Assembly (NCBI RefSeq): GCF_025698545.1
Contig: NC_068566.1
Coordinates: 47,285,192-47,349,191, forward strand
Source: Gossypium raimondii
Taxonomy: Eukaryota; Streptophyta; Magnoliopsida; Malvales; Malvaceae
Direction: 5' to 3'
Length of the DNA: 64,000 nt
A program made the translations under genes and the position numbers. Shown in pieces: positions 22,551 through 34,744 of this stretch (positions are counted from its first letter, which is position 1; each line of letters starts with the position of its first letter). The notes under the pieces are model-generated. The model worked only from the letters and a program-made list of their open reading frames with translations, was not told the DNA's origin and did no database searches.

Positions 22551-25500
22551 ATGGACTGGTCTTGGAAGAATTTGTCAAGTGTAAGCAACGAATATTGAAA
22601 TGGAGTACAAACTTTTCTAAATTTTGCATTTCAAAATGCAAGCCAAGAGAATATGATTCTTTGCCCGTGTAAGAAGTGTGGCAACATCAATTGACATTTT
22701 TGTGAAGTTGTCTACAAACATCTAATTGTTGATGGGTTTATTTAGGGGTATAAAAATGGATTTTCAATGGAGAGTGCACACCTGGTAGAACCTCTTCAAC
22801 AATTAATCCAGCTTATCCTCATACTACTTACCATCAATCTGTTAGACAAGATGAAATTGAAGGTATGTTGCGGGATGCATTTAATATGCGCAGTCATGGT
22901 TTGCAATCATTTTCACCCGACTTTATTGCATCCGATGATTGTGATCTTGGTGGAAATGCTTTTACCCAAACGAGAAGAAGTGTACCCGATGAAGAGCCGA
23001 ATGGAGAAGCGGCAAAGGTCTACACGTTACTTAATGAAATGAGTGAAGAAATTTATGAGGGATTAAAATTTTCAAAAATGTCATTCTGTATTTATCTTTT
23101 TCAATTAAAATGTTTGGGAGGGTGCACCGGAAACTCTTTGACAATGCTATTAGAGTTTTTGAGAGATATGTTTCCGTTTGCAAAAATCCCTTATTCATGC
23201 AAAGATATGAAGAAACTGATAAAAGATTTAGGCCTTGGTTATAATAAAATTCATAGTTGCCCAAATGACTGCATGTTGTATTGGGTGATCGAAAAAATCA
23301 ACAGTCTTGTCATGTATGCGGTAAATCTCGTTGGATGAATAGAAATACAGAATATGTGAATGAGGATGAATATGATGGACAATCAAGAAAGAAGCCGATT
23401 AAGATTTTGGATATTTTCCGCTAATACCAAGGCTTTAAAGGCTTTTCATGTCATCGAAGATAGCCGAGTCTATGACGTGGCATCATGATGGATGAACGAT
23501 GATGGATTATTAAGGCATCCTGTGGATTCTTTAGCTTGGAAATCATCTGACAGTAAATTTCTAAGCTTTGCAAGCGTTCCTCGGAGTGTGAGGCTTAGGC
23601 TAGCATATGATGGATTTAATCCTTATAAAATCATGAGCACTTTGTACAATACTTGGTCTGTAGTGCTTGTTCCTTACAATTTGGCTCCATAGATTTGCAT
23701 CAAGCAACCTTCTTTTATCTTATCTATGATTATCCCTGGAGAGAAAGGTCCCGAAAATGATATTGACATTTATTTGCAGCCACTTATTGAAGAGTTAAAA
23801 TAGTTATAGGTGGGTGCTGAGACATATGATGTATTGAGAAAGAAGTACTTTTATTTAAGTGCGGCTTTGTTGTGGACTATTAATGACTTCTCGGCTTATG
23901 CCAATTTATCTGGTTGAAGTACCAATGGACGTTATGCTTGTCCTTGTTGTGCTGCACAAACATGTTCGAAGTGGTTATATAATGGGAAGAAGTTCTCTTA
24001 TATGGGGCATCGTCGGTGGTTAGATGGAAATCATAGATTTAGATTTCAAATTACTCTATTTGACGGTACTGAAGAGTTCAGAGAAGCTCCTTTGTAGACC
24101 ATTGGATCTGAAATCTTGTTCATGTTGAAAGATATGAATTTCAGTTATGGGAAGATGAATCAACCGCCCAACACGCAAACAAAGAGAAGATCGAGAGATG
24201 AATCTGACGATGAATATGATGAAGAGGATGATCCTAATGAGGCGGACTTGTGGAAACAAAGAAGTATTTTTTTGAGTTGCCTTATTGGGAGCATCATATT
24301 TTACGACACAATCTTGATGTCATGCATATTGAGAAGAATGTTTGCGAGAATATCATTGGGACAATTTTGAATGTCGATAGAAAATTGAAAGACAATCTTC
24401 AGAGTCGACTTGATTTAGTTCACATGGGAGTTCGACGTGATCTTCATCCTTAAGTACTTTTGAATGGGAAATATCGGTTGCGGCCTTCTATTTTTTCAAT
24501 GTCGAAGAAAGAGAAAGAAGTGTTCTGCATGGTGTTGAAGGATATAAATGTCCTAAATGCATATGCATCAAACATATATCGATGTGTAAGTCTTAAAGAT
24601 CAAAGACTATATTCCTTAAAATTACATGATTATCACATCTTGATGCAAGATTTACTGCCAGTTGCTTTACTGTGTTGTATGTCAAAAAGGTAACGTCTTG
24701 TATAATTGAACTATCAAATATAATGAAAGCCATTTGTGGCAAAGTTTTGAATGTTTAAGAACTTGAGAAAGTACAAGATCGAGCCGCTTTGACTTTATGC
24801 AATTTGGAGAAGATCTTTCCACCTTCCTTCTTCACTATTATGATGTACTTGCTAATCCATCTCCCTCATGAAGTAATACTTGGTGGACCCATTTTCTATC
24901 AATGGATGTATCCTATAGAAAGGTGCTAATTTATTTGTAAATTATTCATTCATTCACCTTTATGCTTTTAGTTACAACTTTTGATAATGTTGTATATTGT
25001 ATTTAGGTTCCTATCCAAATTGAAGTCTTATTGTCGTAATAAACGTTATCCAGAAGGATCAATTGCTGAAAGTTACTTGGCAGAGGCGTGTATGACTTTT
25101 TGTTCTAAATATTTAGAAGATGTTGAAACAAGACTGAAAAGACCAAGTAGAAATGTTGGGCTCACTGATCATAACTTGGCTGAAACTTATTTATTTCAAA
25201 GCTATGGAGAACCAATCGATAAAGTTGAAATTGCAGAATTAGATGATAAATCGTGGGTACAAGCACATCGATGTGTTCTTTTTCACCACGATTCAATGGA
25301 ACCATTACACAAGTAAGTTCTAGAATTTGATAAATTGATCTTTTTATTTTGTTTATCTTCCAAATAATTAAACCTCTTTTTAACATAATGAGTACAAACA
25401 AATCTTGAGATCTCGTTCACGCTCCTGAAGATTACAACATCGAGAGATTAATAAGTTATTCACAGAATCTTTTCTTGAATGGTTAAGCCAAACGGTATGC

Positions 25501-28500
25501 AATTGAAGCTTTCATTGACAAATAATAATGTTTTCTCATAATATTTATAATTACTCAAGTTACTTTTGATTCAATAGGTTTGGAGAGGGAAGGACGTCAA
25601 TGATGAAGTTAAATGACTTTCCCAAGGTCTGAATAGAGTAGTAAAAAGATGTAGTGCCTTCCTCATCAATGGATTCAGATTTCATACAAAATATCACGAG
25701 AGATTGAGGAGAACTCAAAATTGTGGAATAGTTATTAATTCTTCAATTACAAGTTATGCTAGTGCTAGGGATAGTAATCCTGTTAAGGGAAATGTGGAGT
25801 ATGACGGACTTCTTACTGACATTATTGAGTTGGATTACTATGGCAAATGGAAAGTTGTCTTATTTCGATGTGATTGGGCTGATGTTAATACTGCTCGCGA
25901 AATAAAAAAAGATCAATTTGGTTTTACAATGGTGAACTTCTCTCGATTGATTCTGTAACAGCCCAAATTTGGGCCTAGTCGGAATAGTAGTTTCGGGACC
26001 ACAAATGTAATATTTTGAAAATTTCTACAGTAAGATATTATCCTTGGTACAGTAAAATAAGGAAATGAAGTGATAAAAAAAACAAAAAAAAGAATAAGGG
26101 AATTTTGAGTTATGGCAACATTGGGAAATATATTATAACATGATAATTCAAGAAATGATTAAATCGTAAAAGTGCGAAAAGTTTTGTTGTCCAGGAGTAA
26201 ATACTCAAAATTTGAGGGGTTAAAGTGTAAATATGAAAAAGTTAAAGGACCAAAGGTGTAAATATTTTAAGGGTGGAATGATCTAGAAACTAAGGAAAAT
26301 GGATGGATTAGGACCAAATTTAAAAAGGTGAAGAATTTGAGGGACTAAATCGTAATTTTACTAAATTAAGTGATGACTCGAGAATGGAATTTTAAAAGGC
26401 CATAAAGGGAAAAATGGTTAATTAATAAGAGAGAGAAATCTAGAAGATAATGATGATGTTGGAGATATTTTAGATTAATTAAATAAATATTAGTTTATTA
26501 ATATTTTAATTTGATTTTTAAATGATATTTTATTATTTTATTATTATTTTATTTAGTATATATATACGAAAAGGAAGATGAAGAATCATTATCTTCCCCC
26601 ATGCATTCCAAAGTATGAAGAGAAAAGAAAGAAAGAAACTTTCTTTTCTTTACAATTTGGTCCTCTAACCAAAAATCCTCCATTTTCACTTTGAAATCAA
26701 ACAAATTTCCATAACCACCAAGAGAGAAAATTGATATGGAGACTATGGGGAGCTAGAATACCAAGTTAGATTCAAGAAATAGAGGTTGGAGGAGAGAGAA
26801 AATCAAGTTAAAGATTGAAATCAATAGCACAAGGTAAGAACATCAATACTTCAATATATTTTTAAGTTTGATATTATTAAAAAAAGCATGGAATTAATGT
26901 TATAGTAGAGTTTTCTTATATAAGGTCTTATGTTCTTGATATATTAGTGAAGAGAAATAAGTGAAAGTGATGGGAAATATTATAGAGAAAGGGAATAAGG
27001 GAGCTATACACCTAGTAATCAACATTTTGCACTAAAACAGTTTTGGACAGCAGCAGTAGGTTAACTTTGAAAAATCACCAAAAATTGTGGGAATTGAATT
27101 AGAGGGTGAATAAAATATGAAATTAAATCTTACTAAGTCTAGTTTCTCATAGAAGAAATTGTGTAATTAATGGAATTGTAAATTATGAGATATAATAAAC
27201 TTTGTGAGACAATGTCAGAATGATTTCAGGTTCCCTGTTCTGACTTTGGAAAATCATCAAAATTGAATAAAAATAATTATGAGTTATAATTTATATGATT
27301 AGAATCCTTGATGAGTCTATTTTCAAAGAAAACAAATGGAAATATCATCCAAATTCTGTAAAATTAGATAATTCATTTTTAATGAATAGTGGTTGAAACT
27401 GTCAGACAGCAAAACAGGGGAAACTTTAAAGAATAAACTGTACTATTTGGCTGAACCAAAAATTCTGAAAATTTTATGGTAAGAAGATATGTGAGTATAG
27501 TTTCAGGGAAAATTAATAGGTCTTAATTTTGAGTTCTGTAGCTCCAGATAAAAATAATTTAGTGACTCTGACTTGGATAAACAGCTTTGAATATACATGT
27601 GAGTGAATAGTGAAATTATAGTTAATGTTGTTTAAGTGTGTTATACACATTAAGGATGTGGAATGGAGAGGAGGAGGAGGGAAATAAATATATGAATACT
27701 CTGCTAGCATGGGTTTGCATTACAAATGGTTAATTTTCATGATTTGGCCTCGGGGATTAAATTGAATAAAAGTAAAACTTTAGGGGTAATTTTGTAAAAA
27801 TGTCAAAAATGACCAAATTGCATGAAATGAGTTTTTTTATTAAATTAAAAATTAATTTAGATCAAGATCGGATAGAAAATCGAGAAAAATAAAAAATTAC
27901 CAAAATGCCTTTGTATCTTGGTATTTCTACAAATTAGCCTGGTAAGTTCATATGACTGATATTTAATGATTAAATGTTAATTTCATGAATTATATAATGT
28001 ATGATGAGATATATTTGTTGATGAAATGAGAATAAAATAAAAATGCGAAGACTAAATAAATGATCAAATTGAGCGGAACGTCGGATTTGAGTACTTCTGA
28101 TCTGTGAGAAGTGATAAGTGGTAGCTTTAGCTACACTTATCTGATCAGTGACAAGTGACAAGTGATAAATGTGATCCGTGTAAGACCGTGGCAGGACTAT
28201 GGCTTCGGAAAGTGATAAGTGATCATACGCAAGACCATAGTTATACTATGGCAAAATGGAAGTGAAGTGCTCAATTTTCCGTAACCGTTCCCTAATTTGA
28301 TTTAGGATGGTAAGTGACAAATGGTCCCAAAAGAATTATAGTAAATGGATAAGTGGTAGTGAATTTATACCAGGATGATGAGTTGAATTGATGTTGTTAA
28401 ATAAGCTAAAATGATATTTTCATTGCAAAAAAATTGAGAATTTCATAAATGTGTTAATGAATGGTATAATCAATAAACGTTGAGTTAAATGATAAATACG

Positions 28501-29094
28501 TATTAGTATTGAACTTAACGATTTGAATTGTGAACATGAGAAATTTGTGAATTGAATGAAATGGAAATGAAGCATTGAATTATTAAGACTTGTGAATTGC
28601 ATGAATATGTATCGGGTCTCGTAGATCCTATTTATTATGATTATAATATTTTAAGGATATATTATGAATGGTTATAAAAGCATGTTAAAAATTTGAAAGT
28701 TTTATATATTAATAAAATTTTATAATTCGATTCAACACGTTTACAAGTGTAAGTGTTCTGGTAATGCCTCGTACCCTATTTCGGTGTCGACTACGGGTAA
28801 GGGGTGTTACAGATTCACACTGGACAACAAATGATAGATAAGCCGTATGTATTTTCTTTTCAAGTGAAACAAGTTTTTTACTCGAAAGATCCAGCTAATG
28901 AGGGTTGGTACGTTGTACTTCGTAACACCCCTAGAGACTTGTTTGACATGGACAATGGAAGTAGAGATGACATCGACGAAAGATCAGAAACTTTGCCTTT
29001 TCCAGAACAAAACTTAAATGAAAATATCCCTAGTACTAGTACACAATTTCAATGGGTTCTCCAGGATATTGATGAAAATATTTACGAATTATGA
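22551..29094 (+). pseudogene. CACTA transposase (TNP2) with DUF4218 and DUF4216, decayed and split by an LTR
   Basis: Fragments in the order of plant CACTA transposases. An N-terminal region has a CPCKKCGN motif (about 22660-22690). KCLGGCTGNSLTMLLEFLRD and PNDCMLYW (23110-23290) follow. The TNP2 core (23490-24450) contains RYACPCCAAQTCSKW, YMGHRRWLDGNH and LPYWEHHILRHNLDVMHIEK. DUF4218-like sequence is at about 24980-25316, and DUF4216-like sequence at about 25700-25953, resuming at 28817-29094. At least a dozen in-frame stops and several frame changes make this a pseudogene. The DUF4216 frame is interrupted precisely by the solo LTR at 25954-28811: the codons on either side (FSRLI and HTGQQMIDKPYVFSFQ) join in frame if the LTR and one target duplication are removed. 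TNP2 is the catalytic (TnpD-like) protein of CACTA elements. Confidence 0.9.
25954..28811 (+). mobile_element. Solo LTR (2.86 kb, Gypsy-type) nested in the CACTA element
   Basis: Begins TGTAACAGCCC and ends GGGTGTTACA, the TG...CA limits of an LTR. The 5-bp target duplication GATTC flanks it at 25949-25953 and 28812-28816. There is no internal gag-pol and no second LTR, so it is a solo LTR from recombination. Roughly its first two thirds are homologous to the inverted solo LTR at 37288-39640, for example around CTGTCAGACAGCA. The region 28100-28230 has short AGTGATAAGTG repeats absent from that second copy. Confidence 0.93.
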
Positions 29095-29241
29095 TGTTGC
29101 AAGATTTTACGATTTCTTAATTATATGTAATATTATAATTTAAATCTTGGTCTTGTTAAATATTTCAACTATTTTATATGTACTATTATTGTTGTAATTA
29201 GTTACTAAAATTTCAACTATTTTATATGTATTGTATATAAA

Positions 29242-30871
29242 ATGCCTAGAAGAAATATTGCGAGATCTAAGTATTGTTCAAAATACTCCAAATTCGGAAG
29301 AAACAAATAGTGAACAATAGACTGCTATTGGATCTTCGAATGTTTCGAACACACCTGACGAACCTGTAGAAATTCAAAGTAATGTTAAATTTAATTTACA
29401 TGTGTTAAATTTTATTATTTATTTCTTTTTCAAATTCTTATATTATAATATACCATTTTTCAGCTGAAAGTGCTGGGATGCGCAGAGGTTGAGGACATAA
29501 GCTACTTAAAGATTTATACGAGTTAAATCTTGTCGAATGTGTCAAAGTATCTAAAAACAATCTTGGTCAGCCTGTTGGATTAGAAGCTCGACTTTTAGCA
29601 AGATATTTGGGCATTATAGCACGAAATGCCAATATGTTGCCTATCAACTACGAGTCATGGCGTCAAATGCCTAATAGTAACAAAAATAAAGCTCTCGATA
29701 ATATTAAGGTAATAAAACGTGAATGTAATTTATAAAACTTTGGTTTAAGTTTCATTTATATTTACTTTCTAAACTTGTGTTTTTTGTAGGAGAGGTTTGC
29801 TTTAAAGGTCTCGAATAATTATGTCAAGAAGGCATTGGGAAATAGATGGAGAGATCATAAAAGTACTTTAAAGAAAGAATATTTTAAGACAAAAACAACC
29901 CTCGAAGAGAAATTGCGAAATCTCCCGTCGGGAATGCTGATGTACCAATAGGAAGATGCGGTTAGATTTTGGAATTGAAAGAAAGGAGAGGTATTACATA
30001 CTTCCAAACTCTTATAATAATTTCGATTTATAGTATTTACTATATACGTAACAATAATTTCATAATGTAGGATCGTGAACGAGTTGGAACAAGTAGCAGG
30101 CAAAAACAAAAATTCACTCACATAGCTAGGTCGAAAAGTTTTGCTTGTGTAACTGAGGTCGAGGTATTTTTAATTTATTAATTGTGTCAAATATTTATTA
30201 CTTTTTATTAAATAATATTTTGACTACTATATTGTAGGAACTGTCGTCTGGTCAAAAAGTTGGACGCCTTCAGCTTTTTGACATTACACATAGGAAGAAA
30301 GATGGATCTCCTATGACTTTTAAAGCTGCAGAAATTATGGTATGTTTAGTTAATAAAATTTAAATTATTTTAAATATTTATAGTATTTAATTATAATGGT
30401 TTAATTCAACGTTTGTAATGCAAATAATGTTAAGTTATGTTCCATTTGTTTTTATTATATATTTTGTTTCTAACTCTTTGATTGATTTATTAGGAGAAAC
30501 TAAAGGATAAAAAAGCGGAGTATGAAGCGGTTGCTTTGAGTGATAGTTCTGTTAATGTTGATGACATTGATAACCGGATTATTACTGAAGTTTTGGGTCC
30601 TGAAAGGTATGGTCGAGTTTAATTTCAAGGATCTTTTATTAACCCAACCAAATATTTTGGATCCAGCTCGCAGCAATACATGCCTTCGGGGAGTCAGGCT
30701 CAAGCTGAAGTTCAAAGGTTAAGGGACCAGATGGCTCAAATGCAAGCAAGCACAGTTGAGCAAATTGCTCAGCTTAAAGCGGAGGCAATAGCGAGGGAAG
30801 CAGAGCAGAGAAGAAAGTACGACGAACTCTAGCAACAGTTTCAGAATATGATGAAGATGCTTCAACAGTAG
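29242..30871 (+). pseudogene. CACTA second protein, Transposase_24 (Ptta/En/Spm) family, decayed
   Basis: Starts at ATG 29242 (MPRRNIARSKY). Exon-like pieces are separated by short AT-rich introns. Recognisable segments: LARYLGIIARNANMLPINYE (29597-29660), NNYVKKALGNRWRDHKSTLK (29815-29875), SGQKVGRLQLFDITHRKKDG (30247-30310) and a Gln/Ala-rich coiled-coil end (30690-30870). This is the layout of the second protein of plant CACTA elements, thought to act like TnpA in binding the subterminal repeats. Several in-frame stops are present, so it is not functional as it stands. Confidence 0.8.
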
Positions 30872-31097
30872 TAAAATTTGCCATTTTAGACATTTGTTTT
30901 CTTATTGTAAGAATATTTTTAACATTATAACTTTTAACATTGGTGTAAGAAATTTTTTTATTATACTTCAGTTATCAATTTATATCATATATCTTTCGTT
31001 GAATTTGAAGTATCATTTAGATTTGCTGTTTTTGGTTGGATTTCATGCTACAGGAAGGGTTGTATATGGATGAATATTAAATGTTACAAATCTGCCA

Positions 31098-31450
31098 AAG
31101 TTAGTGGCGTTTTTTTTTCATAAATGAGGCTAAAGGTCATGTTATTTAGCGGCGTTTGTGATAAAAGCGCCGCTAAAGGTCATGTTCTTTAACGGCATTT
31201 GTGATAAAAGCGCCGCTAGAGGTCATGTTCTTTAACGGCGTTTGAGATAAAAGCGCCGCTAGAGGTCATGTTCTTTAGCGGCGTTTGTGATAGAAGCGCT
31301 GCTAAATGTAATGTTCTTTAGCAGCGCTTTTTCAAATAAACGCCGCAAAATTTAGCGGCTTTGTCTATAGCGGCGTTTTTTGCGGCGCTTGTAGTTTTAG
31401 CGGCGCATAAAAACGCCGCTAAAGGCCTAAAAAAAGGCCGCTAAAAGCCT
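31098..31450. repeat. Right subterminal repeat array of the CACTA element
   Basis: About six well-kept units of TTAGCGGCGTTTGTGATAAAAGCGCCGCTA separated by AGGTCATGTTCT, then denser GCGGCG motifs up to the terminus. Less mutated than the left array. Confidence 0.88.
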
Positions 31451-31464
31451 GTTTTGCTGTAGTG

Positions 31465-31943
31465 CTGGTTGGAGCTGATGGACCCTTCAATGTGTTGGTA
31501 TTTTCTTTGGGTCGAGCTAAGGTTTTATCTCTCAACTCCGATGAAAGCCTAAGTCTAAGGTGGAATTCATAGAGTAAGAGTGTCTCGTTGGATCCATCGG
31601 CTCTCTTTTTGGATGTTTATGGTTTTTGAGATGATGAGTTCATTGGTTTGTAGTTTGTTAAAGCTTGAATATTTTCCATCTTCTGAGAGTGACTTTTAGC
31701 TCGAGGTCAGTCCGGGACTAAGAGCGAAAATGGGAACATGAGTCACCATTTCTTTGGCATGTAATTCGATAGGGTATTCTTTGTTTGGTTCATTTAGTAA
31801 GAACGAGATATAATTTTCAAAACTTATATGATTAACATTACATAGCTGCATCTAGAATAAGGAATGAATTAGTAGCATCAAAACTTTTACCATCCATGAA
31901 CATACCGTACGGTGAACGATGCAGATTTTTCCGGCATTTCTCG
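31465..31943. other. Flank between the CACTA element and duplicated block B
   Basis: No gene. 31605-31740 resembles 18783-18920 on the far side of the CACTA element. The sequence is otherwise unrecognised. Confidence 0.5.
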
Positions 31944-31998
31944 TTCATATTAATTCATTTGCTATTGAAAAAACATTTTTTATTTTTGTTCGATGCAG

Positions 31999-32111
31999 AT
32001 GATTTCATGCACTTTTCAATGTCAAATGTATACATGATGAAAGTTAATGTATTTTCAATCGATAAGAAATATCAATTTGTTCATTCTTGCTATTTATGGT
32101 CATTGGTTTAA
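31999..32111 (+). pseudogene. Orphan copy of exon 2 of the small membrane protein
   Basis: Preceded by an acceptor-like GATGCAG, it matches 9319-9413 (DDFMHFSMSNVYMMKVNVFS against DDLMHFSMSNVYKMKVNVFS). The TAG that ends copy A is TAT here and the frame runs on to TAA at 32109-32111. No copy of exon 1 lies upstream, so it is a gene fragment carried with block B. Confidence 0.5.
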
Positions 32112-32504
32112 TATTAACTTCAACAATTTCCCTGCAAGTTTTCATGTTATTGGATACCTGAATCTTGAATTTGTGCTAGAGTATCGATTTGCAGGTATGG
32201 CTTTAACTATTCAGGTGGAGAATCTTCTTGTGGCAGGTAATGGAACTCCTGGAATTATATAATGTGCTGCATATTTTCCATTTCTATAATATGCAATGTG
32301 CTTTTCTTCACTGAATTCGAATTGGTTGTATGGTTATATCTGGACAAATGCTCGACTAGGGACAAGTAACGTTGCTCATTTTATCAAAGAAAGCTCTGTA
32401 ATTTCATGTTTCATTAATAAATGATGGATCGAACAGCTTCAAATGGAAATGATATATAGTTTGTTTACTTTCTTGCTACTTATGGTCTTTAAATCTTTAC
32501 ATTT

Positions 32505-34480
32505 TTATGCTTTGAGAGGCTCACACTCAAAATTTGTGTGTTCAAGCACTGGTCCAAGTCTAACTAGTTTAGGTATGACAACATTGTTACGAATAGAACA
32601 GACAAGTTGATTATCCCACTGCAATAGTGATCCAACAAGATTTGCCCGTACGGTTAACGGAAAGACCCGAGGCCATCTTTCCTCTCCATATTCCCTGAGA
32701 GCACCTTCTACGGCTGTTGGTCCGGATTTAATTGCATCAGCTAATTTCCTGGTCAGTATGACAGAATCCTCTAAAGCACAACAAGCACCTTGCCCGAGAT
32801 TGGGAGTCATCGGATGCCAAGCATCCCCAACCAGCACTACTTTGCCGGTTGAAGCAGGAGGGCTTAAACCCGGCCATAACCAACGATCAACAAGCGGGGT
32901 TTTACTGATCGTCTCATCTGGGCTGAGATCAATCAATCTAATTAACTCTTCAGGCCAGTTGTTTACGAGTTCCTTTGCTTGCTTCCTCAGCAAAGCTGGA
33001 TCAGTAATCTTGGGACCTGCAACAAGACATGTCAGAAGGATCATTATAAGGTAATTCGTTACTTCATTTTATGATTGAATCTTAAAGTAAAATAATAGAT
33101 CGAAAAAAAAAAACCTGGAGAGGAGGGACTGTTATAGCAGATAAACCAGTAAACTTTTGTAGGAGACACGGGGACATATCCAGCACGCAAACCTCTTCCG
33201 TAGATATAATTAACATTTGCTGCAAATGGCTGCCCCTCGGGATAAACTCCAAGTCCACGGAAAGCACTATATCCTACATACCTCGGCTCGGAGAAACCCA
33301 TCCACTTGGCTATCGGAGATCTAATTCCATCACAACCAATAACAATCTGTTGAAGAAACATATTCAATAACCTGATTTCTTTCAACACATCAACGTTGAA
33401 ACTTGAGGTCTACTAACCTTTGCAAGCAACGTAGTCCCATCGGTAAGTTGCAAAAGAGTTTCACCATTTTCACTTGATTGAATCTTTGCTAATTTGGAAG
33501 AGAACCGAACTGTCTCAGGTGGTAACTCGTCGGCAAGCGTCTCCAGTAGTATTCTCCGCTCCACTGCACGAACTTCTTGGCTGCCGAAGTAAAAAAGGTT
33601 CGAATATTAGTTTGTCGAACCAAAGAAAACAATTGTCTCCAAAGAATGTTCATTACGTTTGATCTTCGTCTTTGAATTTGAAGGAGCGTAACTCCCTTCC
33701 ATCTTCTGAGTTCACCACCATCCTGCACAGCTGATGCAATTAACAAGTTCAAAATATGGTAAGCCATAACTAATTAGGTCTAAAAACGTAGGTTCCAAGT
33801 GCCCCAAGTTTGATAAATATTAGGAGTTAAATTTGTTTTTATAATTTAATATTTTGCGTAAGCATATCTTATAATAATCAAATTTCGATGAAAAATATTA
33901 AAATTGTTAATAATTTTATTATAATTTTTATTATTAAAGTACCGACATTAAAGCTTTGAAACGCACTTTAGAATGTTTGGTTTTTGTATAAATATCCGTT
34001 AGAATTAGCAAGAAGCACGTAAAATTGACATATATACCCTTGAATTTCAAGAAATTGGCCCCTGACATTATCTGCAACACCAATGGCATCCAATACCCTC
34101 CACCCATTCTTGAAAAGGGTAAGTGAGGTTCCACCAGTTCTAAGCGACGCTGCTTGCTCAAGCACCACTGACCCAATCCCTAGCCTGATTATGTATATAT
34201 ATATGATTTTAATCTCTTAACATGAAAACAAATTAAATGGCAAAAATTTCCTTTTTTTTTTTACAGACCTGCGAAGAGACACTGCAGTGGCGAGACCGGC
34301 AATCCCAGCCCCGACGATGACGATATCTTCTTTCCGAACACCAGCTGAAGCTTTTATGTTTACGGAGGGGTTGTGTTTGGTTCTAGGTTGAGCTCGGAAC
34401 CATGATGGTTTCTGTGAAGATCTAATACCATGAGAATTGTAGAAAGAAGGTCGTGGCATATGGGAAGTGGTCATTGCCAT
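32505..34480 (-). CDS. FAD-dependent monooxygenase, copy B
   Basis: Exons (minus): 34480-34269, 34184-34038, 33722-33657, 33580-33418, 33346-33115, 33016-32505. Every exon has exactly the length of its copy A counterpart (212, 147, 66, 163, 232, 512 bp) and all splice dinucleotides are kept, giving 443 residues. GAGIAG, the DG motif and the GD motif are unchanged. I count about 18 amino-acid differences from copy A (about 96 percent identity), several of them charge changes (for example N/D twice, N/K and A/E), with none in the FAD-binding motifs. A CA microsatellite lies about 62 bp upstream of the ATG where copy A has an A-rich tract. Both copies therefore look able to encode an enzyme. The substrate is unknown. 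Confidence 0.92.
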
Positions 34481-34541
34481 GGTTGTATGGAGTGTAATGA
34501 GTTTGGGAAGTTTTGTTGTTGGTTTTTGAGATTGGAGAAAA

Positions 34542-34561
34542 ACACACACACACACACACAC
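34542..34561. repeat. CA dinucleotide microsatellite upstream of FAD monooxygenase B
   Basis: Ten CA units in the 5' flank/UTR, absent from copy A, where the equivalent site is a run of A. Confidence 0.9.
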
Positions 34562-34744
34562 CAGATTTTAAGTATTGAAATAAGTGGAGGAGATGAAAAG
34601 GATCTTGTTGGTTCATGTTGAGCCTTGTTTTTTGAAAAAAAAAGAAAGATACTTTGATGTAGAAAATTCCGTCCCCTTGTTTGATCCAAATTTGACCATA
34701 TCCAATCATAAAATAATTTTGACTGCTCAAACTCTAATTTAAAA

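Larger units (their letters stand above)
18974..31464 (+). mobile_element. CACTA (En/Spm) DNA transposon, 12.5 kb, with nested solo LTR
   Basis: The left end is CACTAAACAGGTTTTTAGCGG. The right end, read in reverse complement, is CACTACAGCAAAACAGGC followed by TTTTAGCGGC. The trinucleotide CTG lies directly outside both ends (18971-18973 and 31465-31467), the 3-bp target duplication expected for CACTA transposition. The element contains subterminal GCGGCG repeats at both sides, a decayed TNP2-type transposase with DUF4218/DUF4216 regions, and a downstream Transposase_24 gene. The left terminus lacks about 6 bp (CAGCAA) that the right terminus has. Many stops in the transposase indicate it is no longer autonomous. 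Without the solo LTR the element is about 9.6 kb. Confidence 0.95.
31944..34744. repeat. Duplicated block, copy B (with FAD monooxygenase B)
   Basis: Same orientation and order as 9268-12034: the plus-strand exon-like stretch, the shared 3' flank, all six monooxygenase exons and introns, and the 5' flank. The match ends where a Copia LTR begins at about 34745. The spacing between the two blocks is about 22.7 kb. Confidence 0.85.
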
